This document shows, one piece after another, positions 41,256 through 52,515 of a stretch of 64,000 bases of DNA. The notes beneath the pieces were generated by a model. That model was not told the origin of the DNA. It saw only the letters and a list, made by a program, of their open reading frames with translations, and searched no databases. A program made the position numbers and the translations under genes. Numbering within the stretch: the stretch's first letter is position 1; every line of letters begins with the position of its first letter. Origin of the DNA: Climacteris rufus (lineage: Eukaryota > Chordata > Aves > Passeriformes > Climacteridae); assembly GCA_013398175.1 (NCBI GenBank), contig VZRZ01004912.1, positions 773,881 through 837,880 of the forward strand. Direction: 5' to 3'.

Positions 41256-42115
41256 CTCTTTCACTGAGCAAATGCTTCACTGAACTTTTCAAACCCCTTG
41301 TGCCAACATTCATCTTCATTTAGAATCCATCTTTCCCTCTTTACTGAGCTTTTGCAGCAAAGCCATAATTTTCCTATCAACTTGCAGTCAATTATATTGA
41401 CAGTTTGACATGAATATTGTACGTACACAAAAATAATTTGCAAAACAGATTTTACAATTGTTGGATTTAACACTCATTTCCAGCACATATAATCTTCTTT
41501 GACATGCACAATTCCTCAGCTATCATTCTAGGAAGAATATGCATCACTTCATACCACAGCTTAAATAGCATGCAGAGATGTTATGGTATTTTTATGCAGC
41601 TTTCTTTTCATTCTATCCTTTTCCTTATGTTTTTATTCTACTGCTAGCAGAAGCAGAGGGACACACTATTTTTCCCTTGCAAAGGAAGTGAAAATTTTAT
41701 TCTTCCAATCTACAAGGACTTATATTACAAGAAATTCCTTTAAGTCCCAGGAAATCCATGGAAGGTGAGGGCATCTTGATTAGATTTTCCATAATATATG
41801 TGTAGGCAGGTTCTGATAGTACAACAGCAGTGTGTGGGGGTGATGAAACACGTTTTCCATAAATCTGTCATGAAGAGCAATGCTGCCTTTGGATTTCCTT
41901 ATTACTGTAACAGCCTGCTCATACCTATGGATGGCCAGCTACATCATTTAGTGAGAAAGCTTACAGAAGGCTCCCAGGAAGCAAAAAACAGATAAAATAT
42001 TATCACATGCGTGATTCCAAGGATCACTGAGCCTTGTTTTCTGCACACTCACCCTTGCAAACCTCCAAACAAAGACAAAGTCTCATATTTTAAGTTTCAA
42101 GAAAGATCACTTTAC

Positions 42116-42223
42116 CAGCTTTTGGTGTCCGGGTTGTGTTCTGGAGGTACTCCCCACTTTTATACAGATTCAAAACTCTCTCCAGCTGAGCAGCTGTCTC
42201 ATCTATTCCCCAGTGAAGTTCTC
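42116..42223 (-). CDS. PKDCC: PKDCC exon 5 (end of kinase C-lobe)
   Basis: A 108-base exon, phase 1 at both ends, encoding 35 whole codons from ELHWGIDET to RTPKA. The acceptor is TTTAAAG with only a modest pyrimidine tract; the donor is GCTG|GTAAAG. The pattern GEL.WG.DET.AQLE.VL.LY.SG.YLQN is that of vertebrate PKDCC, in the helical end of the kinase C-lobe. NTT is a potential N-glycosylation sequon. The residues after YLQN form the less conserved linker toward the cysteine module. Confidence 0.95.
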
Positions 42224-43069
42224 CTTTAAAAGTACATAAAAAGAATTACTTAGATGAGGAGCATCCTGCACAGGACAAAATGAGGCTGTGCTTGAACAAA
42301 GCCCTAAACATGAGAGCCCTGTGGTGCCCTGCTCCATGGCAGTGTTGTGACATGGACACAAAATCCCTGAGTTCCTACAAATCAGGGTTCACACCTGACA
42401 TGACCCAGGCATGTCAGAGGCTGGCTCATCCAGCTGGTAGCCCCAGCCCCTAGGCAGGAAACACCAAGGTGAGCTCCCCACCAAGAATCAACTTCAGCCA
42501 ATACAGGGAACTGCAAAGCTTTGCTTGTTCATTAGCTACAGGCCAGCATCATTCTCTTCTCCCTGGGATGCACACTGGAACAATGCAGTGAAAACCCCTC
42601 AAACAGTTCTACAGACATATGCAAATACTCTAAGTGTCTCAAAGGCACTACCTTGATAATCAGTAAATATCTATAGTAATGTCACTTGCCTATGGCTTCT
42701 AAGGTATAAAACACCACTGGTATCATTGACAATGAGGAAGTATCCTGGGTTTTATCATTAAAATTTTCCTTTTCAGGGAGACAAGTTCTTCCAGAGCCCA
42801 CAAGGAGTTGCATTCCAATGCAGTTCACCCCAGTGCTGAGGTGTGAGAATGAAGCAAATACCTCTGTTAAGCCTGGATAAAATCTAAAAATGTGATTTCT
42901 CTGGTGTATGGGCCCATTCTTTCCCTCTTGGTACAAGAGCAATTTTATCCTGGATAGGAAAACAATCTGGTTCTATTGAAGTCAGCACAAAAGCAGCACT
43001 ATCCCCATCCCAAACATGATAGTTACACTAGAAATGGACATACTTGGCATTGCTGTTTATTGTGATTAC
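42224..43069 (-). other. PKDCC: PKDCC intron 4
   Basis: A phase 1 intron of 846 bases with donor ACAG|GTAATC and acceptor TTTAAAG. I see no repeat or coding frame in it. Confidence 0.92.
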
Positions 43070-43149
43070 CTGTTGCATTGACTATCTTATCCAGTAATGG
43101 TCTCAGTGAGGATGGAGCACTGTGTGGAAGAAGATAGGTAAAAAAAAAC
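43070..43149 (-). CDS. PKDCC: PKDCC exon 4
   Basis: A short 80-base exon. It completes an arginine codon (AG|G) and encodes 26 codons beginning [20 protein letters not shown] and ending IVNAT, then a G that joins exon 5. The acceptor is TTGCAG and the donor ACAG|GTAATC. The [20 protein letters not shown] run is essentially identical to human PKDCC as I recall it. It belongs to the kinase C-lobe. The sequon NAT at the end is a possible glycosylation site. A homopolymer of nine T near the exon start makes this a place where sequencing error could create a false frameshift; the frame here is intact. Confidence 0.95.
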
Positions 43150-43177
43150 CTGCAATAGAAAAGTAACCCATATTGAA

Positions 43178-43191
43178 TTTTTTTTTTTTTT
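43178..43191. repeat. poly(T) run near the exon 4 acceptor
   Basis: Fourteen T on the plus strand. On the minus strand it is an A-run about 30 bases upstream of exon 4, outside the pyrimidine tract. Confidence 0.85.
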
Positions 43192-43702
43192 ACAAGAGTT
43201 TACAAAAGTCTGGTAACTCCTGAACATCATAAGGAATAAAATTCCTATTGCTTTTATGCCACTGACCTATTCAGGAAATATAATCATATTCTATACTCAA
43301 ATAAATACATAGCTGAGACTATTCACACAGCTGTCTGGCATACTTAGACCACACTGCTATATACAAGGCTGCATTGTACCTACATGTAAAAGTTCCATTA
43401 AGGCAGCAATTTGCTGTGAAGCCCCACGGATTGTGACTATTTGCAAAGCTGTCTGTACTTTTAACAAACTAAAAGGATGCCATCAACCCCACAAATCTTG
43501 GGTTTGTTTTTTTTTCAAAACTTGAAAGTGTATGAAATTATTATTTTTGTTACTACAGTTTTCTTAGACTTTCAAATTAATTGCCAGGAGAAAGCCGCCT
43601 TCTATTGTTTTAACGCTGCTGGAATACAGAATGTCCTCTCTGTTTCTGTCACTTATCTACACTCAAGATACATTCATGGAGGTATTCACTGATGGATACA
43701 GA

Positions 43703-43860
43703 ATCACAAAATCACAGAATGGGTAAGGTTGGAAAGCACCATGGAAGTCAGCTAGTCCATCCTCCCTGCTCGAGCAAGATGCCCTAGAACACATTACTCA
43801 GGACTGTGTCCAGATGGCTTTTCAGTATCTCCAGAGGAGAATCCACAACTCCATTCTAAT
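43703..43860 (-). mobile_element. CR1 LINE 3' fragment
   Basis: The plus strand shows antisense CR1. It starts with the tail repeat GAATCACAAAATCACAGAAT, then 'GGTTGGAAAGCACCATGGAA', 'CTAGTCCATCC' and 'GTCCAGATGGCTTTTCAGTA'. Only the last 150-160 bases of the element are present. It lies in PKDCC intron 3, in the same orientation as the gene. Confidence 0.9.
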
Positions 43861-46800
43861 ATTTTTAATTACAAAAGAAAAACAATATGCCATTACCATC
43901 ACTTGAAGTACATTTGATTTTCATATCCTTCTTTAAAGTTCTATTACTCTGACAGTACTACCTGTTGCAACAAACCCAGTGTCATAGAAACATAACATGG
44001 AAATGGACAGCTCAGGATCTGACAATACAAACAGAACTATTGGACAAAAACATTAAGTAATGAGAAGAACAGGAACACATTTGAGAAATTGCCCTGCTTC
44101 CCATCTAACTTGCAAAGCAAAGTAAATGTTTTTTTTATATACAGAGACCACATTGTCAAATGGAAACCCTCAGGGACTCATGCTCAGAAGGGAGGCCAGC
44201 AGATGCCCTACATAAGCACAGATGTAAAAATTCAGTTACTGATACCAAAAATTGATCATAGATACAGGTATTATTGAGTTGACACTCTACTTACACATGC
44301 ATATTTCTTTGATAACGTAAGTCCATTTTTCATCTCCTATAAAAACAGTATTTATGATTTTCCCAAGTGAGATTATCCACTGGCAGGTTTTCTTAATAAT
44401 GAGTATGAAGCAGCCAATACAGAGAAGTACATATAGAAATTTGAAGAGCAGCACAACATTTGCAATGAACAATTATGCTGGTAAACTTTACCTCACTGTT
44501 TTTGCTTAGAGATTATCCCTAAAGTAGAGTTCAACTGATTGTGAACAGTTCTTTGCAGGAATCCAGTAGCTGTCACTAGGTTTGCTCAGTGCTGGCTGGA
44601 AGAAAGTCACGGAGGTTATTGTTTTTCCGGAGCTACAGGGCTGCAGAAACATACGACTGTTCTAATGCAAACACCCCCATGTGAAATCCTGACATGTACA
44701 GACACTGGCGTCTGCACAACTTAATTGCAGGAACATTTGTTATTCATTGATTCCAGGGCCAGTGGCATCCCCTGTGATCTGCATAACACAGACTGTCAGA
44801 TCCCTTTACATTTGTTCCTACAAATTGTTTCTTTTTGAGAACTATCTGATCTTAATTTAAGAATTGTCAATGATGGAGAATTCATCTCAGCCATTGGTTA
44901 ATAGTTCAAAATATTAATTATGCTTACTTTCAAAACTGTCCAATGGTCTGAAAACTGTTCCTCCAAACATTTGGAAAAAAACACAGAGACACATTAGTGA
45001 CAGAAGGTAACCATCTGAAAGTCATGATGAGCCAGTTCTTGTAGAGGTTTCCTCCAAATGTTTTCTCTCCTTTAATTATTTACCTCATAAAGAAACCAGC
45101 TAGATAGACATAAGTATGCTTTCAAGGCTAGGGTGTGCTATGTTTTAAAATTACAAGGGGTTTATGCATTGTTTGACATATTGATGTTTCTGACTTCTAG
45201 CTAACAGCATCAGAAACCCTTTATGGAGGGCAACCCCTAAGCCTACAGCAACAGAGTGCACTTATGAAAATAAGAAATTTAGCAACCTGTCCCTAATGAA
45301 GTGAGGATTTCACCTTTCAAGACAAGTGCATAGGGTTTGTTGTAATGCCTCAGCATGGGTGGTCACAGACTGCTTAAACACGAAGCCACTGTTCAACAAA
45401 ACCCAACTGTGCCATGGAATTAAGCTAAAGCAGGGGCTGAAAACACTGGGGCACTGTGCATGAGATACACGGTCATGAGCAGTTCAAAGGCAATACTAAA
45501 ACCTGTATTAGAAAAAGACCACTTCTGTCAGTGTGACCAGCAATCTGCCACAAGCCCACCACAGCCCAGACATGTCCCCACTTACAAGCAAGATGGATGG
45601 GTGCCTACTAAAGGGTTATTAGCCAGAAACATTAAAACAGTCTCAACCAAAAGCTAGCAAGCTAAGCAAGATCTTTAAGCCAAGCAAATGGAAATGGAAA
45701 ATTCTGCAGGACACGCTAAATACTGTGCTGCACAAGTGCAGATGGCTGTCATGTGGCGCAGCCCATTTCAGTGTGGTCAGCTAATGCAACACACATGCTG
45801 GTGAGCGCCCTGCAACCAAAGCAGAAAGCTCTCTTTGGAGCAGCCTCTCCTTGCTGTGGGCTGGAAGGCAGTCAATGCCATGATACTTGAACGGGAAGTC
45901 TGAGAAATGAGCACACCATCATGGCACTGCTCTGAGATCTGCATCCTGCGATCTGGATCAGACAAGGCAGGCGCCTGTCCCAGTAGCGCCCATCACGTGG
46001 AGCAGCAATGGCAGGGTAAGCATGGCACTAAGCATCTGCCTCTGGATCCCTGGAAAGCAGCAACAGCTCCCCCAGCATCCCACACGGCCCTCTGGTGGGA
46101 GTAGTGCCCGATGGGGAGAGCCAAGGCTGCAAACACAAAGCCATCAGCCAGAAGGACCCAGCTGTAAATCTGGAGACACCTTTAAAATTGAATTTGGAAG
46201 ACAGCTGCAATAACTGAATGCTTCCTTCAGGATGGCCAACTGCTCCAGCATAGCCCATCACCCACATGTCCCCCAGTGTGGGCACAGCACTGGGAGCAAG
46301 TTCCCCAGCACCTGCTCAGAGAAACCAGGGCTGGGAGAGCAAGGTGAAAAGAACACCCCTTGCTTTGAAAGGTTTGGGCTTACACCCCGGACTGTCAGCA
46401 ACTGAGGGTGGTCCTGGCAGCCCCAGGGCTGCACTGGGGCTGTTATCACCCCACCATGGCAGGCTCCAGCAAGGCAGGGAGCATTGAGCCAACTGCAGGA
46501 TGCCAATTGAGCTCTAACTCTGACTCTGAAACGAGCCCTTTGCTCAGCTGGTGGTGGAAAACACGAGGACCCTTTTTAACTCACACCAAAGAGCTGCTGG
46601 GATTGTCTCACCACAGAGCTCATGGGTCTCCAGCTCCACAAGCACTTCTGCTTCAGTCCTATGACACTCTCTACTCGTGTGAAGAATTTCAATGGGTTTC
46701 AACCAATGCTGAATTAGACTGAGTGGTGAATCACACTCAGAGTATGCAAAACATTTCAAAAGTTATAAGCACTATGTATTTTCAGAAATGAAACAATTAT

Positions 46801-46927
46801 TCATGGCTTCACTTACTCCTGGGTGTTGGTTCTGAGACAGTATGTGCTCACTGATGTGAATAACCATACAGGATGCTGGAGCTTTAGGCCCACTCTTAAT
46901 TCTTTGCTGCTTTACCTGATCACGTAC

Positions 46928-47199
46928 CTGTAGGCATTGTAGAGATTCCTCTTTTCATTCATACTCTGACACCGCCCCTCAACCGAGCAGGGCAGGGTGA
47001 AGTTTCTCGCAGGGAACTCCATGAAGCAGTCACTGTTACTGGTGCAAGAGCTCTCCTCAATGCTGGCATCATCCAGATCTGTCACCTTCAGCTCCCCGTC
47101 CACGATCACAAACTGCCGAGGGCGAAAATCCAGTAACGTCACCGAGCCGAGAGGAGAGTGAGCCAAATAATGCAGAAGCCGAACTAAGCTGAGACATAT
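46928..47199 (-). CDS. PKDCC: PKDCC exon 3 (catalytic core)
   Basis: The largest visible exon: 272 bases, phase 0 start after TTTCAG and phase 2 end before GTACGT, encoding 90 codons from ICLSLVRLLHYLAHSP to NLYNAY. It carries the catalytic segment. LLDFRPRQFVIVDG occupies the place of the catalytic loop, with its aspartate as likely catalytic base, and KVTDLDDA corresponds to the DFG metal-binding position. Both assignments rest on knowledge of the family rather than a structure. There is no classical HRD or DFG motif, as expected for this divergent family of secretory kinases. Four cysteines (CTSNSDC, LPC, GRC) lie in an insert that is probably disulphide bonded, and NFT is a sequon. The residues MEKIMQGTYVFVFQ that open the reading frame upstream are intron. 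Confidence 0.97.
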
Positions 47200-50100
47200 C
47201 TGAAACACAAAAACATAGGTACCTTGCATTATTTTCTCCATGCAACAAAACTACTTTAGCTGATGGTATGTTCATAAATTTATGACTTAATGTAAGCATT
47301 ATAACTTACCCTCAAAACTGAATGCTGCAATCAAGGTATTTCTTACAGGATTAACAAAGCTGATTGTAAAACCCTGAGAGACTTGAAACAAAAATAAGCT
47401 TCTTTACCAGTGCTTCCCCACACTATTCTTGAAGCAGGGCTCATTGTTGCTATTCTTACTTTTAATAGAAATAAAAGCATTACCTTTTAATAACACATTA
47501 TGCAGAGGCGTTGACCATACAGTCTGATCCTGCTCTTTTACAAACTCCAGGTCTGGAAATCTTGGCTGGACCGCCCTGCACCCATGCCTGGAGCTCCAAC
47601 TGCAGACAGTGTCTGTACTGCCTCTGTACTGATCCTGCCTGTTGACTGTTTTTATAATTTTTTTCCTCTGTTTCCTCTGATGTTTGCCTTTTTCCAGGGG
47701 AGAAGGAAGCAAATTCCCAGAAAGTGGACCTCCACAGCTCCACTGTAACTTTTCACCGTGCCTCAGGGTAAGCACATGTGTCTGTCTGCCTTGGTGAGTC
47801 TGCCTAGGTGGACCCTCAGGCACCACTTAGAGGCTGAGGTGGGAGCTCTGTGCCTCTAGGAACTGCAGGTTAGAAACTGTTACTACACAGCAACACCAGT
47901 GAGCATTGAATTCAGCCCTCTAACCAAAGTCCTGTTTTCAATTCATGCATTCCTGTAGAGCCCACTACGTAACCTATTAATCCACAGGTAGCATTAATAT
48001 GAACACAAGTTAAATACTGGAATTTTTATTTTACATATTAAATTAATAACAGATCTTATTCAGATTAATAAGCATTTTACTCTTTATATAAAATCTTTGT
48101 TTTCTGTTAAAATACAGTGTTGAGGGCACATGCCTTAAATAGTCAAATCCAAATTCAATCTTGGGGCATAAACAACACACTCAGGAGAGCAGCTCAATGC
48201 ATCCTTGATAAGAAAGCTGAGCATATCTGAAGTTATCCCTCACAGACCCTTCACTTGTGGGACAGTAGGACTCTCTTATGCTTCCACACAATCCTTCTCT
48301 TGGTCGACCAGAAAAGAACATTTTTCTCCTACTTACAGGATACCACAGTTCACATGAACATGCTTGTAGCTGTAGACAGGCCTGGTTATGGGATGCTAAC
48401 CTTGACCACCATTTCCTCCCTCTGGAAGGACACAAGAGTCATGTGTGTGTCATCCTGCAATACATTGTATAGAAAAAGCACACCCAGCCCAAACTAATCG
48501 ATAATATACGTATCTTCAATTGCCAGCAAACCCAGAAATTAGACTGAACAAAAACACAGGTTGTCATCAAATGCCAAAAAGCCCTTGCTCCTGCAACAGC
48601 AACCTCTGGGACTAAGCCCAACAGGCTCTGCTGTGCAGACCTGCTGCAGGCTGGGACTGCAAATGCCCCCATATGACATGCTTTAAGCACTCAGATTAAG
48701 GTTTGCCCTGTATCACACACCTCTGGCTTATTCAGCTTACTGCTGAGTCCATCAACACAAGGAAATTATCTTTGTAGGAATAAATTCATGTATTTGTGCA
48801 GCCATTTTCAGGACTGGAACACAAACAAGACTCACATATCAGGAAGACACCATTTTATTTCCTTCCTTTCTTTGATAGTTGCATCCTAGGCAAACTAATG
48901 AGCATGACATTATTTAAGACTTCATTACAGTGGTCACAGGAATGTTTCATCTGTAATTCTACCTCTGTGAATCAGCTCAGCATCTTCATCTAATTGTCCT
49001 TTATTTCCCTGTGCAATTGCTCACTCAGAAATATCCACACTGGAAGGAGATTTCTCTGTTTATTGTCCATAATCTAACATATATTTTGGTCATTTATTTT
49101 GTATGTAATTGCTGCCACAGTCCATTATTTGCATTCCCTGGATGAGATGAGCCAAAGGCAGGTGGTCTTGTGTTTTGGGAGTTCTAACAAGTGCCTCTGC
49201 CGCTTATCATGACTGTACTTCTTTCAGGAAAAGGGGGCTAAAACTTAGCACAGGGAACACACTTGCTCCAGTTTATTAGTGAAATAAACTCTGCCAGGGA
49301 ACATTTCTGGGCACAGGCTAGCATGGTCTCTGGCCCGGGTCTGGCCAGGACCAAGGCTGTTCTCCTGCACTGTCCCCAGACACGATCCAGAAGGCGGCGT
49401 GGCCCAGGGACTGTTTCCAACAGGCATCCTGCTCGCAGCCTTCAGAGAGTGCAAGAATTCCGCAGCACAGACGTGGGCTGCACCTTGCTCTTTCCACTCT
49501 GAGCTCAGTCAGGCGCACTTTTCATTTTCTGGCACAGATGTAGCCAGGCAATCCAAAGTGTTTCAGATGGAGACTGCTGCTGCCTTTCAGCATCCTGGGG
49601 AGTTAACTTCAGACAGGGACACATCCCAATGTACACCAAGCGAGACAGGACTGTCTTGATCAAAGCATTACTGCAGTCTGGCTTCATTTTGGACCAATTA
49701 AGTGTGACCTTCGTGCTCCTGGTAAATTGCCAGTGCGGTGGACAAACTGGGTTTGAGATTTGTGTACATTTATTTCACTCTTCCCCCAGGAAAAAAAAAA
49801 AAAAATGAACAGAGCAGGAAGCAGTGAAAACAATTATAAAACAAACCTGTGATAAGGATCAGGAGAGAAATGTAACATCCTTCTATTGTTTAAATCCCAG
49901 TTGCAGAGCACAATGCCAAAAATCCTGGGCCTCAAGCTTTAATAAGTAAGAAGTGTTTCAAGGTATCATGTAAAAACCATATAACTGGCTACAATTAGAT
50001 AATATCGATAGACAAAATAACACAGTATCTTAAACACTGCAGAAAGGGAGTGCTAAATACTGCCTCTAAACCAAGATGTAATCATATACAAAATGAATAC

Positions 50101-50205
50101 TTAATAAATGTGAATTGCACCAAAAAGTACACAACCCCTGCTTCATAATATTACTTTTTTATTTCTCACTTACTTAAAAGTCCTTATAAAACAGTTGCTA
50201 CTCAC
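47200..50205 (-). other. PKDCC: PKDCC intron 2
   Basis: A phase 0 intron of 3006 bases, with donor TTTCGG|GTGAGT and acceptor TTTCAG. It contains a poly(A) run at 49791-49805 and a GC-richer stretch near 49320-49460. The 140-codon minus-strand frame at 47826-47404 has no protein resemblance or splice logic and is treated as chance. Confidence 0.92.
49791..49805. repeat. poly(A) run
   Basis: Fifteen A in PKDCC intron 2, preceded by pyrimidine-rich sequence. No retroposon body is recognised. Confidence 0.8.
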
Positions 50206-50328
50206 CCGAAATCTGTCTTCCCAGGAAGTCTGTAAAAGCTGAATCATCTCTAAAGGCGAGCCCAGTTCAGTGATGGTTGTCAGTGTGTCTGGGATGTCAT
50301 TGCTGTCTTGGTAGCAATAGCCATAGAG
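50206..50328 (-). CDS. PKDCC: PKDCC exon 2 (kinase hinge region)
   Basis: A 123-base exon, phase 0 on both sides, acceptor GTTTTCAG and donor TTTCGG|GTGAGT. It encodes 41 codons from LYGYCYQDSNDIPDTLTTIT to TSWEDRFR. LYGYCYQDS and DIPDTLTTITELG are diagnostic of PKDCC. TITELG forms the strand leading into the hinge that holds the adenine ring in protein kinases, so this exon links the N-lobe (exon 1) to the C-lobe. The preceding exon, which should end in ..NVLQ before CTC, is not in the window. An LTR begins only tens of bases upstream of this acceptor. Confidence 0.96.
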
Positions 50329-50369
50329 CTGAAAACAATCACAACCAGGCCATATCAATGTAAAGTACC

Positions 50370-50989
50370 TTGGCACGTGGATTCCCAAAGGAGGCTGTGA
50401 GCAGGTTGTCTGACAGCACTTGTGACCCCATGGGGGACCCACGCTGCAGCAGCCTGTTCCTGAAGGACTACACCCCATGGAAGCAATCCGTGCTGGAACA
50501 GTTCAAGAACTGTAACCTATGGGAAGGACTCAACACTGGAGAAACTCATGGAGAGCTGTCTCCCATGGGAGGGACCCCATGCTGGAGGAGAGGAAGAGTA
50601 TCACAAGTCCTCCCATGAGGAGCAAAGAGCCACAGAAACAACAAAGGATGAACTGACCACGATCCCCATTGCCATCCCCCTGCACTGCTCAGGAAAGGAG
50701 GTAGGGAAATCGGGAGTGAAGTGGAGCCCAGGAGGGAGGTGTGATGGGGCAGGTGTTTTTAAGATTTGGTTTTATCTTTCATTACTCTACTAAAATTTGA
50801 TAAACCAAATTAATTTTTCCCCAAGTCGAGGGTTTTGCTCATGATGGTAATTGCTGAGTGATCTCTCCCTGTCCATAACTCAACCCAAGAGCCTTTTTTT
50901 ATATTTTCTCTCCCCTCTCCAGCTGAGGAGGGGAGTGAGAGAGTGGCTTTGGTGGGTACCTTGCACACAGACACAGTCAACCCACCACA
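50370..50989 (+). mobile_element. ERV-type LTR, probably a solo LTR
   Basis: Recognisable blocks are 'GTGACCCCATGGGGGACCCA', 'GGAACAGTTCAAGAACTG', 'GTCTCCCATGGGAGGGACCC', 'TTTTTAAGATTTGGTTTTAT', 'TCCCCAAGTCGAGGGTTTTG', 'GGTAATTGCTGAGTGATCTC' and the end 'GTCAACCCACCACA'. I know this series from a common neoavian endogenous-retrovirus LTR. The 3' end is at the CA at 50989. The 5' end is diverged or missing and may reach 50345. No gag, pol or env sequence follows, so it is a solo or truncated LTR. It lies antisense to PKDCC in intron 1. The TAATAAA-like poly(A) motif of the family is degenerate here. The frames at 50370-50793 are LTR shadows. Confidence 0.8.
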
Positions 50990-52253
50990 AATGTCTAAGA
51001 TGAAAAATAAAAATGATAATAATTTAAAATATCTGTGAATGCAGAAACAGAAAACTATCTGAGGAAAGGTAATTTAGTGCATGCAATACCTGACTAAATA
51101 ATACTGATTTTATGCTTAAAAATATGTTAAATAGTTTCATTTGCATGTCCCATATAAATTCTGTTTGTGCATTGAGTGGCTATGTGTATTTCAATGACAC
51201 AGCACCTTGAAAAGCAATTGAAAAGCCAAAATTTATCTTTTTCCAGCCAGAAATTCCCTCTTACTATACCTGATGAATTTCTGTGTACAGTATCATTAAA
51301 GAGGGGCAAATACTCCAAAATACTATTTGCAAGTAGCTTCTACAATTTAAAAGCATTTAAATGGCAATTTCAGCCATACTCCAGCTTCTTTTATTTGCTT
51401 ACCAAGGATATTTGAATGATTTTCACTTGCACAAATAAATGCACAAGAAGAATATCTAAAGATTGTGGAGAAGAGATGTCTTGCTTTATATGGAGTGGGA
51501 CAATGTCTGACAGGCTGGGGGACAGGCTTTTATGAACTCCCTGTCAAGCCCTGGCAGAGAGGATGTTAAATGAGCCTGATAAGGATCTGATTGTAACTTT
51601 CCAGCCAGAAGAGCATGCACATGAAATAAAATTAAATGTAATCTCTGCCCCCAGTCAAATAAAACATATGGCAAAAGGGTCGGTGTGAAAATGCAGCATT
51701 GAAAAATGCCCAGTTGCTACTCCTCTACTGCCTTGCCCTGAGCAATTTAATTTTTCATACCTCTGTTAGTTTTAAAAAGCTCAGGGCAGATGACAGGGGG
51801 CTCCTCGGTGCTGAGGATATGGCCCTGCAGAAGAAGCCAGGCTCAGAGCAGAACAGGGAGCGATCCCAAACGATGAGGAAAGCAGAGCACCAAAGCTCTG
51901 CCATGGCTGCAGGGAGCGGGCTGAGCCTGCACACAGCCCCTGCAAGCAGATTCCAGCATCCAGCACATTCTTATGCCTTGTGACCTTCCCAGGCAGAAAA
52001 GCAAAGACCAGGCTAAAGTCAGCAAATACGGGTTTTGTTATGAACCATGTTGCTACTTTTGACTGTAGCTGTCTACATTTAAAGGAAAAAAAGGGTGCCA
52101 AAAAATGTAAAAGAAGTAAACAATTTTTCTTTTTGGTGTAAAAATGGCACTGTATTTCAAAACAGCTGCTTAAGCACAGACATTAACCTAAACAAAAAAA
52201 AAAGAGCTAGAAGATTTTATTTTAAAACATGCCAAAAAGAGAAATTGTGATAG

Positions 52254-52487
52254 ATGCCGATACGAACATTTGAAGTAGGAAAACGGACCTTTGTCTTTAC
52301 TGCCACAACCATGACAAAGATGTCAACAGCAATAATTTCTTCATCTAGAGCCATTCAGACCAGACTTGGGTTTGCTCCTTATCATCTGCGACACCGTTTT
52401 TGTGCAGCTTATTGCCAGGAGTTAAATCTTCATGTGCTGCAAACTGCCTTAGGGGATCGCATCAGTACAATTGTTGAAGCTGTTTGA
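52254..52487 (+). pseudogene. Unidentified coding-like frame, possible retrocopy remnant
   Basis: A 78-codon plus-strand frame ending in TGA, inside AT-rich intron. I do not recognise the protein. Its makeup looks coding: mixed residues with FEVGKRTFVFTATTMTKM, SSSRAIQTRLGFAPYHLRHR and QTALGDRISTIVEAV. It has several CpGs in a CpG-poor setting, while all three minus-strand frames are broken. It has no obvious splice sites. An A/T-rich TTAAA-repeat tract follows at 52497-52512, which could be a degraded poly(A) tail. A processed pseudogene fragment or an old exapted element are both possible. The confidence refers to it being derived from coding sequence. Confidence 0.35.
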
Positions 52488-52496
52488 GCTAACCAA

Positions 52497-52515
52497 AAAT
52501 TAAATTAAATTAAAA
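52497..52515. repeat. (TTAAA)n short tandem repeat
   Basis: Three to four units of AAATT/TTAAA lie directly after the stop codon of the coding-like frame at 52254-52487. It could be a degenerate retroposon tail. Confidence 0.7.

Larger units (their letters stand above)
32868..42115 (-). other. PKDCC: PKDCC intron 5
   Basis: The longest complete intron here, at 9248 bases, phase 1. It holds a small GC-rich island (about 37065-37345), a candidate conserved block (38380-38830), an 18-base poly(T) at 39839-39856 and an old repeat at 41173-41255. Open frames within it are short and show no splice support. The 172-codon minus-strand frame at 33233-32715 overlaps exon 6 in a different reading frame and is not coding. 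Confidence 0.85.
43150..46927 (-). other. PKDCC: PKDCC intron 3
   Basis: A phase 2 intron of 3778 bases, with donor TACAG|GTACGT and acceptor TTGCAG. It contains a poly(T) at 43178-43191 just upstream of exon 4 and a CR1 fragment at 43703-43860. The segment 45880-46640 is less AT-rich and gives several overlapping short frames on both strands, none with protein resemblance. Confidence 0.9.

Noticed and set aside
46912..47241. Single-exon gene starting MEKIMQG
   Set aside because: The start residues come from intron sequence before the TTTCAG acceptor. Only 47199-46928 is coding, as PKDCC exon 3.
47404..47826. 140-codon minus-strand frame in intron 2
   Set aside because: No domain or similarity that I recognise, no bordering splice sites, and no match to PKDCC.
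50370..50793. Plus-strand frames of 82 and 81 codons
   Set aside because: They lie within an LTR and have no relation to retroviral proteins.
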